DNA of 64,000 nt from Chitinophaga oryzae (lineage in GTDB: Bacteria; Bacteroidota; Bacteroidia; Chitinophagales; Chitinophagaceae). Below the pieces are notes generated by a model, which worked only from the letters and a program-made list of their open reading frames with translations, was not told the origin of the DNA and did not search any database. A program made the position numbers and the translations under genes. Below are positions 1 through 9,635 of this stretch, one piece after another; within the stretch, counting starts at the first letter, position 1, and every line of letters begins with the position of its first letter. The stretch is from positions 7,316,001 through 7,380,000 of the forward strand of contig NZ_CP051204.2 of assembly GCF_012516375.2 (NCBI RefSeq), read 5' to 3'.

Positions 1-845
1 CCATTGCATCATCGCGGAAAATCAACGTCGTGCTCAACTACGACGCACAACTGCCGGAATACATTCTTTCCGACAGCACCATCCTCAGCAAAATCATCAA
101 CAACCTGGCGTCCAACGCACTGAAATACGCCGTCAAAAATTCCGTTGTGCGGTTCAACGTGTTAAAGGCCGGCGATCATATCCACCTGGAAACACACAAT
201 GTGAGTTCGCTGGACCCGGAGCAGCTGCATGACATCTTTCTTCCTTTCGTGTCGCACGCCGGCAAGGAGCATATGGTGGAAAGCACAGGCCTTGGGTTAT
301 CCATCACCAAACAACTGGTAGAGAAAATCAACGGTACCATCACCGCCACCAATTCAAGCGGTACGACCAGCTTCCTGCTGGTCCTTCCGCTGAAAGCAGG
401 CTTTAAAATACAGGAGAACGTTCACCCTGAACCGGTGGACGAAATATACCAGGATTATATTATCCTCGTGCTGGAAGATGATAAACTCAACCAGGCCTCT
501 TTCCGCGCAGCCATTAAAAGCATGGGCGCCACGCCCTACTTTGCGGAAAACGGCGTAGAAGCGCTGGAACTGCTGAAGATGATCACCCCCGACCTGATCA
601 TCACCGACGGTAAAATGCCCGTCATGGATGGCAAAAATTTCCTGCTGGCGCTGCGGGCCACCGACGATGCCACCCGCCACATTCCCGCGATCGTTTCCTC
701 CGGAGAAACATTTCTGCAGGAGCAGGAAGAGTTTATGGCCGCCGGCGCTACTGACTTCCTGCTAAAACCTTTTACAAGAAGAGAACTGGTGGACATCATC
801 CGAAAACATCTGCCCAGCATAAAGCTGACGAAACCAATTCCATAA
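1..845 (+). CDS. Hybrid sensor histidine kinase/response regulator, C-terminal part
   Basis: The frame is open from base 3, so the 5' end lies outside the window; GTG at 30 is probably internal. Counting from that GTG, an HATPase domain is present with an N-box (NNLASNALKYA, residues 24-34) and a G-box (ESTGLGLS, 84-91), followed by a receiver domain from about residue 143 to 262. The receiver has an acidic pocket (E149, D150, D151), a phospho-acceptor Asp193 in ITDGKMP, and the conserved Lys246 in LLKPF. It autophosphorylates and relays phosphate in cis. No DNA-binding output domain follows, so signal output must be through another protein or through more upstream domains. The stop codon abuts the convergent permease gene with no spacer. 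The input signal cannot be told. Confidence 0.9.
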   Translation, partial: IASSRKINVVLNYDAQLPEYILSDSTILSKIINNLASNALKYAVKNSVVRFNVLKAGDHIHLETHNVSSLDPEQLHDIFLPFVSHAGKEHMVESTGLGLSITKQLVEKINGTITATNSSGTTSFLLVLPLKAGFKIQENVHPEPVDEIYQDYIILVLEDDKLNQASFRAAIKSMGATPYFAENGVEALELLKMITPDLIITDGKMPVMDGKNFLLALRATDDATRHIPAIVSSGETFLQEQEEFMAAGATDFLLKPFTRRELVDIIRKHLPSIKLTKPIP

Positions 846-3221
846 TTATTCCGCTTTCAGACTGTGCATCGGGTTGGCCAGCGCTGCACGGATAGTCTGA
901 TAGCTGATAGTGCAGATAGTAATGAGCAGCGCAGCTCCTGCCGCCACCATAAACACACCCGGACCGATATGGATACGATAGGCATACTTATCCAGCCAGT
1001 GCTGCAGGCTGTAAAAGGATACCGGCACCGCGATGCAACAACCAATAAACACCAGCGTGACAAAATCCTTCGATAACATCAGCCACAGTTGTACAATAGA
1101 GGCCCCCATTACTTTACGGATGGCGATCTCACGGGTCCGCTGTGCAGCCACATAAGCCGCCAGGCCAAACAAACCCAGGCACGAAATAAAAACGGCCAGC
1201 ACCGCAAAAATAGCCGCCAGCTGACCAGACAAGGCCTCCAGCTTAAACTTCTTATTATAGCTGTCAGCCGCAAACGTATAGTCATAAGCGTAACCCGGGT
1301 TATATTTATTAAAAACCGGGGCGATCTTCGCCAGCGCCGTATGCATGTCCACTTTGTCTGTCAGCCGGTATAACAGGGTAATAGCATCATCATCACGATG
1401 AGCGAATACCGCCGGTTCCACAGGCTTGAACGGCGACTCCATCACAGCATCTTTTATCACGCCCGCGATAACAGCAGGCTCCCCTCCTCTCCAGCGGATA
1501 TGCTGGCCGGCCACAGGCGCTGTAAGCCCCATACGCTTAACGGCCGCTTCATTGATGATCACATACCCTGAATCATTAGCCGGTAACGGATAAAAATCAC
1601 GCCCTTCCTTGAGGTGCATACCCATCGCAGAGAAATAACCTGCCGATACCGCAATTTCTGACACCATCAGCGGCTGATTTTCCCGGCGCCCCTGCCACTC
1701 TTCCACCACCGTACGCGACCAGATGGAAGTGACCGGATTGGATGCCCTTACCACGCTTTCCACCACGCCGCTCTGCAGTAATTCCTGCCGCAACGCGTGA
1801 TAGTTCCGTTTCATATCTTCACTGATATAAGTGTATAACAAACCGGAAGCGTTATATCCCGCCGGTCGTTTCTTTGCATATTGAATCTGCTGATAAATAA
1901 TGATGGTACTAATGATCAAAGCTACAGAGGCCGCAAACTGCGCCACTACCATCACCTTGCGGGGCAGCACCGCCGATTTGCCCGCCTGTTGACCACCTTT
2001 CAGCACCTTCACCGGTTCAAAAGACGATAAATAAAAAGCAGGCCTGCTCCCTGCCATAACAGCCGTAACTACAATAAATAACAACAGTATGCCCCAGGCA
2101 GACAACTTATCGTAAGGAACGTGCAGGCTACCGTCGATCACCCTGTTAAAGAGCGGCAATGCCAATTGCAGCATACCAATGCTCAACACAGCGGCCAGTC
2201 CCGTCAGCATTAGCGACTCCAGCAAAAACTGCATCACCAGGTCACGCCGCCCCGAACCAATGGCCTTACGCACGCCCACTTCCCTGGCACGCTTTTCCGA
2301 ACGCGCGGTCGACAGATTCACAAAATTGATACAGGCAATCAGTAACACCAATACGCCTATCAGCGTAAACATCTGCACATAGGTGATAAAACCGCCGCTC
2401 GCTTTTCCGTTCTCAAAATCGCTGTAAAGCCGCCACCTGTCCATCGGATGCAGGAAAATTTCCTCTTTCCTTTTGGCATCATAACGATGGATAATATCTT
2501 TTATCTGCGCCGACACTTTTTCGAAAGATACGCCCGGCTCCAGCGCTACAAAGGCCTGGGAAGAGTTATCGCCCCAGTCGTTACGCGCCGCCTGCAGCCA
2601 GGGCTGCGTCTGTATCAGGTAGGAATAAGGTATCAGGTATTTAAACTGCAGGGTGGAATTGGCGGGTACGTCCTGTACCACGCCCGTCACTTTCAGGTCA
2701 TGTTGGTTATCGATACGAACAAGTTTATTTACCACATCTGTGGTCCCAAACAATGCCCTGGCCGTAGAAGCGCACAACACAATGGAATTGGGGCCCTGTA
2801 ATGCGCTGCCGGCATCGCCCTCCAGCATCGAAAAGCGGAACATACGCAGGTAATCTTCACTTACACCGCTGCCGCGGAGATACAGCTTTTTATCACCTGC
2901 CACCAGCCCGTGATTGATAGACCAGTCCGTTACGGCCACATACCGGATACCGGGAATATCTTTCCGTAATACATCCGTCAGCGGAAGAGATACGGTACTG
3001 ACCGTCCTGATACCCCCGTTGTTATCAGGGTTGTTTTTCATCACCTGGTACAACTGTTCATGACCCGGTAAAAACCGGTCATACGAATATTCGTTTGCTA
3101 CCCACAGGATGATCAGCAAACCCACGGCCATACCGATACCCAGACCTACAATATTCAGCGCGCTGTACACTTTATTATTAACAACATTGCGCCAGGCGGT
3201 TTTCAGATAATTACGAAGCAT
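846..3221 (-). CDS. MacB/FtsX-type ABC transporter permease
   Basis: A 791-residue membrane protein beginning MLRNYLKTAWRN, the usual start of the large Bacteroidota MacB_PCD/FtsX permeases. It has the duplicated layout of that group: a first TM segment (about 20-40), a periplasmic MacB core, three FtsX helices with the motif RAREVGVRKAIGSG near 310-330, a second periplasmic core, and a C-terminal FtsX block with REIAIRKVMGAS. These permeases work with a separate ATPase and drive periplasmic lipoprotein or efflux processes rather than classical import. No ATPase gene is adjacent, so it is an orphan here. It converges on the histidine kinase gene with no spacer. The substrate is unknown. Confidence 0.9.
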   Translation of the reverse strand: MLRNYLKTAWRNVVNNKVYSALNIVGLGIGMAVGLLIILWVANEYSYDRFLPGHEQLYQVMKNNPDNNGGIRTVSTVSLPLTDVLRKDIPGIRYVAVTDWSINHGLVAGDKKLYLRGSGVSEDYLRMFRFSMLEGDAGSALQGPNSIVLCASTARALFGTTDVVNKLVRIDNQHDLKVTGVVQDVPANSTLQFKYLIPYSYLIQTQPWLQAARNDWGDNSSQAFVALEPGVSFEKVSAQIKDIIHRYDAKRKEEIFLHPMDRWRLYSDFENGKASGGFITYVQMFTLIGVLVLLIACINFVNLSTARSEKRAREVGVRKAIGSGRRDLVMQFLLESLMLTGLAAVLSIGMLQLALPLFNRVIDGSLHVPYDKLSAWGILLLFIVVTAVMAGSRPAFYLSSFEPVKVLKGGQQAGKSAVLPRKVMVVAQFAASVALIISTIIIYQQIQYAKKRPAGYNASGLLYTYISEDMKRNYHALRQELLQSGVVESVVRASNPVTSIWSRTVVEEWQGRRENQPLMVSEIAVSAGYFSAMGMHLKEGRDFYPLPANDSGYVIINEAAVKRMGLTAPVAGQHIRWRGGEPAVIAGVIKDAVMESPFKPVEPAVFAHRDDDAITLLYRLTDKVDMHTALAKIAPVFNKYNPGYAYDYTFAADSYNKKFKLEALSGQLAAIFAVLAVFISCLGLFGLAAYVAAQRTREIAIRKVMGASIVQLWLMLSKDFVTLVFIGCCIAVPVSFYSLQHWLDKYAYRIHIGPGVFMVAAGAALLITICTISYQTIRAALANPMHSLKAE

Positions 3222-3386
3222 GGGGAATATTTTTTGAAAGACACTCCAAGCGCGCTAATAAAATGCCATCGACTTAAACAACTAAAAATCAATAAATTAA
3301 GAAATTCTCTTTGTCCGGTTTTAACGCGGGGGTGTTCATTTGCGAACAATTTATTTTTCACGGCATGCCTGAAGGGATGTGCAAAA

Positions 3387-3419
3387 ACAAAGAAGCCGCT
3401 CTCTGAGCGGCTTCTTTGT
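3387..3419 (-). terminator. Terminator after tRNA-Gln copy 1
   Basis: A long near-perfect hairpin (stem around AAGAAGCCGCTC, closed by GAGCGGCTTCTT) starts 8 bases past the tRNA 3' end and is followed on the minus strand by T5. The flanking A/T runs make it potentially bidirectional. Confidence 0.8.
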
Positions 3420-3426
3420 TTTTCCG

Positions 3427-3498
3427 TTGCCCAACCAGGATTCGAACCTAGACAAACAGAACCAAAATCTGTCGTACTACCATTATACTATTGGGCAA
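3427..3498 (-). tRNA. tRNA-Gln (anticodon UUG), copy 1
   Basis: 72 nt on the minus strand with a perfect 7-bp acceptor (TTGCCCA/TGGGCAA), a D-arm, an anticodon stem ACAGA/TCTGT around the loop TTTTGGT (anticodon TTG) and a T-arm with TTCGAAT. CCA is not encoded. The same 72 bases occur again at 15679-15750. It forms a single-gene transcription unit: promoter at 3513, hairpin terminator at 3387-3419. Confidence 0.95.
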
Positions 3499-3512
3499 TC
3501 ACTAATGGGTCG

Positions 3513-3520
3513 CAAAAGTA
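3513..3520 (-). promoter_or_regulatory. Bacteroidota-type -7 element for tRNA-Gln copy 1
   Basis: The minus strand reads TACTTTTG, an exact match to TAnnTTTG, 14 bp before the tRNA 5' end. The same octamer sits upstream of the second tRNA-Gln. At 19 bp spacing the -33 position reads GTTG, a weak match to TTTG. Confidence 0.7.
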
Positions 3521-3566
3521 AATTTTTTTTCATAAAAAACAACTATCACAAAAATTTTCTTGAAAA

Positions 3567-3597
3567 AAAGGCTGAACGGCCCTGCCGCTCAGCCTTT
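3567..3597 (-). terminator. Terminator of the sigma-SusC-SusD-TlpA operon
   Basis: A hairpin with arms AAAGGCTGA/TCAGCCTTT and a paired inner part lies 22 bases past the TlpA stop; on the minus strand it runs into a T tract. It closes the leftward operon. Confidence 0.75.
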
Positions 3598-3618
3598 ACG
3601 GGATGGTTGGTTTTTAAC

Positions 3619-4740
3619 TTACTCTCCGTATATCTCTTTCAGTTTCTTGTCCAGCTCATCGCCTTCGCTGCCGTAACGCCCTATGATCACGCCTTCGGGG
3701 TTGATCAGGATTTTGGTAGGCAGTGAATGAATACCGTATTTCAATGAAATATCCTTCGGGTTGTTTTTTAACCTGGACATGTCCAGCCCTCTCCGCACAT
3801 GCTTCCACGGCAGATCGTCTTTGGCTACTGCTGTCTTCCAGGCGTTCTCATTCCTGTCGTCGTCAGCGATGCCGATGATCTCCCAACCTTTCGGTTGGTA
3901 GCGGCTATACAGCGTTTTGAGGTGAGGATTGCCTTTCCTGCAAGGCACACACCAGCTGGCCCAGAAATCGAGCAGCACATACTTTCCTTTATAGTCATGC
4001 AGCGACAGGTCTTTACCGGCTATATCCTTTGCGGTAAAATCAGCGGCTGTTGACCCTGGTGAACCCTGGCGGAGCTGTTTGATTTCGTCTGCAATGTATT
4101 GGGCAAAGCTGGTCTTTTGGGTGGTGGCGCCGAGTTTGTCGTAATATCCCTGCAACGCTTCAAGGGAAAGATCTGCCACATGAAACCGCAACAGGTAGGC
4201 TGTCAGCACAGACGTCGGGTACTTCCGGAAATAGTGGTAGTCGGCCTGGTCGTTGCCTTCAAAGAATGGCGCCAGCCGCTCCCGGATGGCCGCTGCCGCT
4301 TCATGATCTTTCTCATTCCGCATGGAATCCAGTTTGGATTGATATTTCTGCTGGATGGACGCTTTCTCCTGCTGTAGCTCCAAAACGCCTTCATTGGCAT
4401 TGTTACCGGTGACGATGCCGAGGCTCAGCTTGTCCCCTGCGGCGGTGAACTGCTGGGTACCGGGCATCAGCACAAACGTGGCGGGACTATCCTCCCTGTT
4501 TGCAGACCGCACATATGCCACTGCTGCTCCTGCGATCTCTCCTTTCAGGGTAAAGCTGCCGTTTTTGACTGTCAGCGAATCAAATTTCCTGTTATCGGCA
4601 ACGTCTTCATACGATATATAGAGCTTACCGTCAGGCTGACCGGTAACTGTGCCGTTCAGCACAAATGGCTTTTTCTGCTGCGCATAAGCGAAGGCGGTAA
4701 GCGCAAGACAGCCGATGATAGTAGTGGTGATCTTTTTCAT
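3619..4740 (-). CDS. TlpA-family thioredoxin-like protein with N-terminal DUF4369
   Basis: 373 residues with a Sec signal peptide (about 1-20, ending FAYA). A DUF4369 beta domain follows (about 25-120), then a helical linker and an AhpC/TSA-TlpA thioredoxin fold from about 233. The redox centre is C264-V-P-C267 in the context DFWASWCVPC, so both cysteines are present. Such proteins act in the periplasm as thiol reductants or oxidants. It is the last gene of the SusC/SusD operon, 8 bp after susD, so it is co-transcribed and probably serves that locus. Its specific partner cannot be read from the sequence. Confidence 0.9.
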   Translation of the reverse strand: MKKITTTIIGCLALTAFAYAQQKKPFVLNGTVTGQPDGKLYISYEDVADNRKFDSLTVKNGSFTLKGEIAGAAVAYVRSANREDSPATFVLMPGTQQFTAAGDKLSLGIVTGNNANEGVLELQQEKASIQQKYQSKLDSMRNEKDHEAAAAIRERLAPFFEGNDQADYHYFRKYPTSVLTAYLLRFHVADLSLEALQGYYDKLGATTQKTSFAQYIADEIKQLRQGSPGSTAADFTAKDIAGKDLSLHDYKGKYVLLDFWASWCVPCRKGNPHLKTLYSRYQPKGWEIIGIADDDRNENAWKTAVAKDDLPWKHVRRGLDMSRLKNNPKDISLKYGIHSLPTKILINPEGVIIGRYGSEGDELDKKLKEIYGE

Positions 4741-4748
4741 ATAACGGA

Positions 4749-6170
4749 TTAAAATGGATTTTGGGTGAGGTTAGGATTGACCGTAATCTCCGTTGCGGGA
4801 AGCGGGTAAATTACGCTGTTGTCGGTGGCGGCAATATTGACATGGCTTCCCGGCACAGTGCTGCCGGCGTAATCGCGGACCATCGGCAAACCGTTGCGCA
4901 GCAACGCTGCCCGGCGGCGGCCGTTCTCAAAGGCACACTCTATCCGTGCTTCGTCCAGCACTACCTGTAAAACACTTGCCCTGCCGTGAAGATCCGACAG
5001 CTGGTACAGCCCACTACCGGTAATGCCTGCACGCTTACGCAACAGGTTCACGTCATCCAGCGATGCCTGCGGATTGGTTTTAGCATTAGCTTCCGCCCGG
5101 ACCAGGTACATATCTGTCAAACGGTACATCACCGGGGAACTCACCGCCGGATTGCCATTCTGCACAAACTTGTTGGTGAAATACCGGTCGCCGCCCGGGG
5201 TAGACAACTTCGTGTAAAACGCCAGCCGCACGTCGCCGGCTGTTTCCGTGAGTAAGCTCAGCAGAGGCGCCGAAACCGCCGCGTACTTCGTCTGGGTGTA
5301 GCTATAGCCCAGACCGTAAAATCCTTTACCCTGGCTGTCCAGGTTTTTAATGGTAAAGATGGTTTCTTTATCTGCCGCGCTGCTATGATCGGTACTGAAA
5401 TAAGTAAGGTAGTTACTACCTGTCATCAGCGTGTATTGGTTACTGTTAATGACTTTATCCGCATAACTGATCGCTTTGGCAGCATCGCCCGCATTCAGAT
5501 ACAGATCAGCCAGCGCAGCCCAGCAAGCGGCTTTACCAGCGTAGGCATTGGATTTCGTTTCAGCAATCATACCGGCGGCCTTTTCATAGTCCGCCGCCGC
5601 AAGCGAGTACACTTCTTTTACAGTGTTCCTGGAAGGGCGCAAGGCAGCATCCGTGGAAAACACATACGGGATACCGGGATGAGCGCCCGCATTTTGTGCA
5701 TACGGTTTACCGAAAACCTGTACCAGCTGCATGTGCAGCATAGCGCGGAGAAAAAGGGCCTCCCCCTTTAACTGCAGCATGTTGGGCGCAGCATCGTCCG
5801 CGATAGCATTGATCACCATATTAGCGTGGTAAATGGCTTTATAAGCGGCATTCCATGCACCTATGTCCAGCATGGAGGCTGTACGTTTAAACGAATAACA
5901 CTCGATACCGGCAGTAGTAGCATTATTGCCGGCCTTCATGACCTCTGTATTATCTGTGCTTAACTCTACCAGGTTCATATAACGCGGCAGGTATTTGAAA
6001 TCGTTTACCAACGAATACACGCCGTTCAATGCCGCTTTCAGGTTTTCATAACCGGTCAACGCTGTTCCGGCGTCCAGATCGGTCTTAGGCTTGAGGTCCA
6101 GTGCACTTTTGCAGGAACAGATCAGCATGAGTGCCGTAACACCAATGATGCTTAACCATTTTATATTCAT
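4749..6170 (-). CDS. SusD/RagB-family outer-membrane lipoprotein
   Basis: 473 residues with a lipoprotein signal (LMLICSC, lipidated Cys near 20), an N-terminal SusD region with the typical ALNGVYSLV and an Asn/Thr-rich binding face, and a C-terminal block with MYRLTDMYLVRAEANAK, a RagB/SusD hallmark, ending in a short form of the NPxLTQNPF tail. SusD proteins form the lid of the SusC channel and capture ligand at the cell surface. The gene follows susC by 25 bp. No glycosidase or peptidase lies near, so the nutrient cannot be named. Confidence 0.93.
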   Translation of the reverse strand: MNIKWLSIIGVTALMLICSCKSALDLKPKTDLDAGTALTGYENLKAALNGVYSLVNDFKYLPRYMNLVELSTDNTEVMKAGNNATTAGIECYSFKRTASMLDIGAWNAAYKAIYHANMVINAIADDAAPNMLQLKGEALFLRAMLHMQLVQVFGKPYAQNAGAHPGIPYVFSTDAALRPSRNTVKEVYSLAAADYEKAAGMIAETKSNAYAGKAACWAALADLYLNAGDAAKAISYADKVINSNQYTLMTGSNYLTYFSTDHSSAADKETIFTIKNLDSQGKGFYGLGYSYTQTKYAAVSAPLLSLLTETAGDVRLAFYTKLSTPGGDRYFTNKFVQNGNPAVSSPVMYRLTDMYLVRAEANAKTNPQASLDDVNLLRKRAGITGSGLYQLSDLHGRASVLQVVLDEARIECAFENGRRRAALLRNGLPMVRDYAGSTVPGSHVNIAATDNSVIYPLPATEITVNPNLTQNPF

Positions 6171-6195
6171 AGCCGTTTGTTTTTACTGTGTTAGA

Positions 6196-9100
6196 TTAAA
6201 ATGTCACTTGTATACCTGCGAGGAAGCGCCTGGCAAAAGGTATCTTGCCCGAATTCTCTTCCCCGAAATTGTTCTCGGGGTCTGTCCCGGTAAACTTCGT
6301 CCAGGTAGCCAGGTTATCTCCGGAAAGAAAAACATTGACTTTGGATACGCCCATTTTCTTTACAACATTTTCAGCGAGCGCATAACCCAACCGCACATTT
6401 TTCAGTCGCAGGAAACTTCCGTCTTCCACATATCTCGACGTAGGGAAATAGCTATCTACTTTATTACCAGCCTTCGGCAGGCTGGCAATGTCGCCGGGGC
6501 GCTGCCACCTTACCTGTCCGGGCGCCGGCGCTGCGTTGTTGGATTGAATATCAGCCCCATCGAGGTCCTGGTCCGCACGGGTGCGGTTCAGCATTTTTAA
6601 ACCGCCGAAATAACTGAGCATCACGCTCAGGGTAAAGTTTTTATAACTGAGGTTATTCGTCATACCGGCAATGTATTTGGGATTGCTGTTGCCCAAAACC
6701 TGCAGCGTGGCAGCGCCGGGGTTATTGGTGTAATCCACCTTTCCGGTATAATTACCATTGGCATCTTTTTCCAGCACTTCAAAGCGGGACTCGCCGGTAT
6801 TAGGGTCCACGCCGGCGTATACCGGCATATAATAACTGTTCATCGGGCTGCCCACGATCTTGGCTGAACCGCTATACTGGCCGTCATACAACAATCTGGC
6901 GCCCGGCTGCAGTTCCAATACCTTGTTGTTATTGTAGGCAAAAGTGAGATCGGTAGACCATTTCACGGCCGTATTTTTAAACTGCCGGGTGTTCATGGTC
7001 ACTTCAATACCCTGGTTACGGATGCGGCCCATGTTCTGATAATAGGTGTTACCGCCGCTGGTAGCTGGCGGTGTAACGCTCAGCAGCAGTCCTTTATTCA
7101 GCTTGTTATACAAGTCCACCGAAACGTTCACCCTGTCCCAGAAGCCCGCATCAATGCCGATGTTGGTGGTATACTGCATCTCCCAATGCAGATCGGGGTT
7201 ACCCTGTGACTTTTGCAGGGTACCGCTCTGGCGGTCATATATCTCTGTGGCGTCAATATAGCGGTACAGCGTGAGGTACTGATAAGCCCCCAATGGCAGG
7301 TCGTTCCCGGAAACGCCATAGCTGAAGCGGAGTTTCAGCAGATCAAGTTTTTTGGCGTTACGCAGAAAATTCTCTCTGCTCAACTGCCAGGCGCCGCTGA
7401 AGGCATAAAAATTACCATACTTGTTGTTCTGCCCGAACTTGGAAGAGCCATCCCTTCTGAAGCTGGCTGTGGCAAAATATTTTCCGTCATAGCTATAGTT
7501 TAGTTCAGAGAACAGGGACAGGTAGGCTGTTTCGGTAATGTCATTCCTGAACACCAAAGTAGCAGGATCTCCCGCGCTGATGGCCCGTATGCCGGGCTTC
7601 AGCCCGTTTACAGAAACATTGTCGTTTTTGGCAATCACCTTGTTGAATTCAAATGCTGCCAAACCGGAAATATGATGCCGGTTGAAAGACTTTTCTACCT
7701 GCAACATCTCGGTAGTGATGATATTATTGGTATTGCCGGGAGCAAGGGAGTAATAGCCGCCACGGGTATTGAAAAAGCTGGTAGGGTCCAAAGGGTCCGA
7801 ATAACGCTCTCTGTCCATGTTGATGTAGCTGTACCGGTTGCGCGAGCTAAAGCTCAGCCAGTCGGTCAGCTTGTAACGCAGGTTCAGATCGAAAGCGCCG
7901 ATAATCGCTTTCGTGGTAGCGTCGCTGTGCCCTTTACCATACACAGGGTTGAAGTTGGCGCCGCTGTACCAGCCCTTTTCATCCGGGCCGCCGATCTTGG
8001 GCGTACCGTCTGTATAAAAGGGCGTATCCCACGGCATGATGTTAAACGCATCGCCGTAAGGCGTATAAAAGCCGCCTGACTTACCATTGGAATGGGAAAT
8101 GCTCGCATTGGTGGAAAGCGATAATCTTTCTGTGGCCTGGAAATCCACGTTAAAACGGAAGTTATATTTTCGGTAGCTGTCTGTTATCAGGGGAGCGACT
8201 TCATTGAAATAATCGCCGGAGGCGTAATATTTTACCCGCTGGTCGCCACCGGATATCCACACATTATAATTCTGTGTCTGGCCTGTCCGCAGAAACAGAT
8301 CGCGCCAGTCGGTGTTATATTTCAACACGCTGTCCGGAACCATAGCATGGACATAATCATTGATGGCCGTTTCGCTGGCGCCAGGATTGGCATCCATATA
8401 CTGATTGCGGTAAATCTGCTGCTGCAGATCGAAACGCTCCTGGCTGTTCATCACCCTGAATTTTCCCAGCGACGCCCTATTCAGACCGTAGGTAACATTA
8501 GCCCCTACTTTCGTGCCGCCACCACCGGCGCCGCCGCGTTTGGTGGTGATCACCAGTACGCCGTTGGCAGCCCTGGAACCATACAAGGCTGCGGAAGCCG
8601 CATCTTTCAATACGGTAACGGAAGCTATATCTGTCGGAGAAATATTACTGAGCGGATCTTTGTCACTGATATATTCCTGGATAATACCATCAATCACCAC
8701 CAGCGGCTGTGTGGTATTATATCCCATAGACCCCTTACCGCGGATAACGATGGTGGAAGAAGTGTTACCACCACTGTTACTGCCGCTAAGTGAGACGTTC
8801 ATACCCGCTACTTTCCCCTGCAGATTATCGAAGACAGATTGCGTGGTCGTCGTCTGTAATTCTTCTGAAGTTACCTGCGATACTGCACCTGTCAGCTCTC
8901 CCATACGTTTGTTGCTGTAACCGGTCACCACTACCTGGTTCAGCGCACGGGGCGTTTCAGATAAAGCCACTGTCAGCGGGCCTCCTACCGTGTCGGTTTT
9001 TATCTTCCTGCTGTCGTAACCGATGAAAGAAAACTCCAGCTGCCGGCCGTTGCCCGCATACAACTGAAAACGGCCATTACCATCGGTGACAGCGCCGTTG

Positions 9101-9585
9101 CCGGTGCCTTTTACCCGGATGGTCACACCTGTCAGCGGTGCGCCGGATATGGTGGTAACGGTACCGCTCACCAGCCGGTCATCGCCGGAGGGCTCCTGCG
9201 AACTACCGGGATGGCTGTTTTTAGAAGGTTGCGGGGAAGTGATATACACGTATTTTCCCTGTATGCGCCAGTTGTATTGTTTTCCCAATACCGTCTGCAA
9301 AGCTTCCTGCAGGGAGGCTTGCTGCAGGTTGACAGATATTTGCCTGTTCAGGTCTACTTCCGTGTCACTGTAAAAAAATTCATAAGCGGTTTTTTGCTGA
9401 ATTTCTTTCAGCACAGCTTTTACTGTTCTGTCTTTGACAGACAAAGTAATGGTGGCTTTGGCCGACTGGGCACTGACAGTTATTGTTCCTGCGAAGACAG
9501 TCATACAGGAACAAAGCAATACGGCATGAAAACGTAGTGACCAGCCTTTCAGGAAAGGCATAGGTATCCCCTTTAGTTTCATCAC
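6196..9585 (-). CDS. SusC/RagA-type TonB-dependent receptor with STN signalling domain
   Basis: 1129 residues: a signal peptide (about 15-40), an STN domain (about 45-115, TITLSVKDRTVKAVLKEI), a carboxypeptidase-regulatory-like beta domain (about 139-210, starting VSGTV), a plug (about 235-350, with VVIDGIIQ and SAALYGSRAANGVLVITTK) and a 22-strand barrel ending in aromatic F (QVTF). It imports a ligand through the outer membrane using TonB energy. The STN domain is the part that contacts a FecR-type anti-sigma factor, and fecR and an ECF sigma gene lie directly upstream, so ligand binding probably triggers transcription of this operon. Confidence 0.95.
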   Translation of the reverse strand: MMKLKGIPMPFLKGWSLRFHAVLLCSCMTVFAGTITVSAQSAKATITLSVKDRTVKAVLKEIQQKTAYEFFYSDTEVDLNRQISVNLQQASLQEALQTVLGKQYNWRIQGKYVYITSPQPSKNSHPGSSQEPSGDDRLVSGTVTTISGAPLTGVTIRVKGTGNGAVTDGNGRFQLYAGNGRQLEFSFIGYDSRKIKTDTVGGPLTVALSETPRALNQVVVTGYSNKRMGELTGAVSQVTSEELQTTTTQSVFDNLQGKVAGMNVSLSGSNSGGNTSSTIVIRGKGSMGYNTTQPLVVIDGIIQEYISDKDPLSNISPTDIASVTVLKDAASAALYGSRAANGVLVITTKRGGAGGGGTKVGANVTYGLNRASLGKFRVMNSQERFDLQQQIYRNQYMDANPGASETAINDYVHAMVPDSVLKYNTDWRDLFLRTGQTQNYNVWISGGDQRVKYYASGDYFNEVAPLITDSYRKYNFRFNVDFQATERLSLSTNASISHSNGKSGGFYTPYGDAFNIMPWDTPFYTDGTPKIGGPDEKGWYSGANFNPVYGKGHSDATTKAIIGAFDLNLRYKLTDWLSFSSRNRYSYINMDRERYSDPLDPTSFFNTRGGYYSLAPGNTNNIITTEMLQVEKSFNRHHISGLAAFEFNKVIAKNDNVSVNGLKPGIRAISAGDPATLVFRNDITETAYLSLFSELNYSYDGKYFATASFRRDGSSKFGQNNKYGNFYAFSGAWQLSRENFLRNAKKLDLLKLRFSYGVSGNDLPLGAYQYLTLYRYIDATEIYDRQSGTLQKSQGNPDLHWEMQYTTNIGIDAGFWDRVNVSVDLYNKLNKGLLLSVTPPATSGGNTYYQNMGRIRNQGIEVTMNTRQFKNTAVKWSTDLTFAYNNNKVLELQPGARLLYDGQYSGSAKIVGSPMNSYYMPVYAGVDPNTGESRFEVLEKDANGNYTGKVDYTNNPGAATLQVLGNSNPKYIAGMTNNLSYKNFTLSVMLSYFGGLKMLNRTRADQDLDGADIQSNNAAPAPGQVRWQRPGDIASLPKAGNKVDSYFPTSRYVEDGSFLRLKNVRLGYALAENVVKKMGVSKVNVFLSGDNLATWTKFTGTDPENNFGEENSGKIPFARRFLAGIQVTF

Positions 9586-9635
9586 TATTAATTTTGGTTA
9601 ATTTAAAAATCAGCTGAGCTGTAAATACCCGCAGA

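Noticed and set aside
3234..3726. Frames across the first tRNA-Gln
   Set aside because: They run through the tRNA gene and its terminator and cannot be proteins.
4749..9585. Polysaccharide utilisation locus for a named glycan
   Set aside because: SusC and SusD are present but no glycoside hydrolase, lyase or sulfatase is encoded nearby, so no substrate can be claimed.
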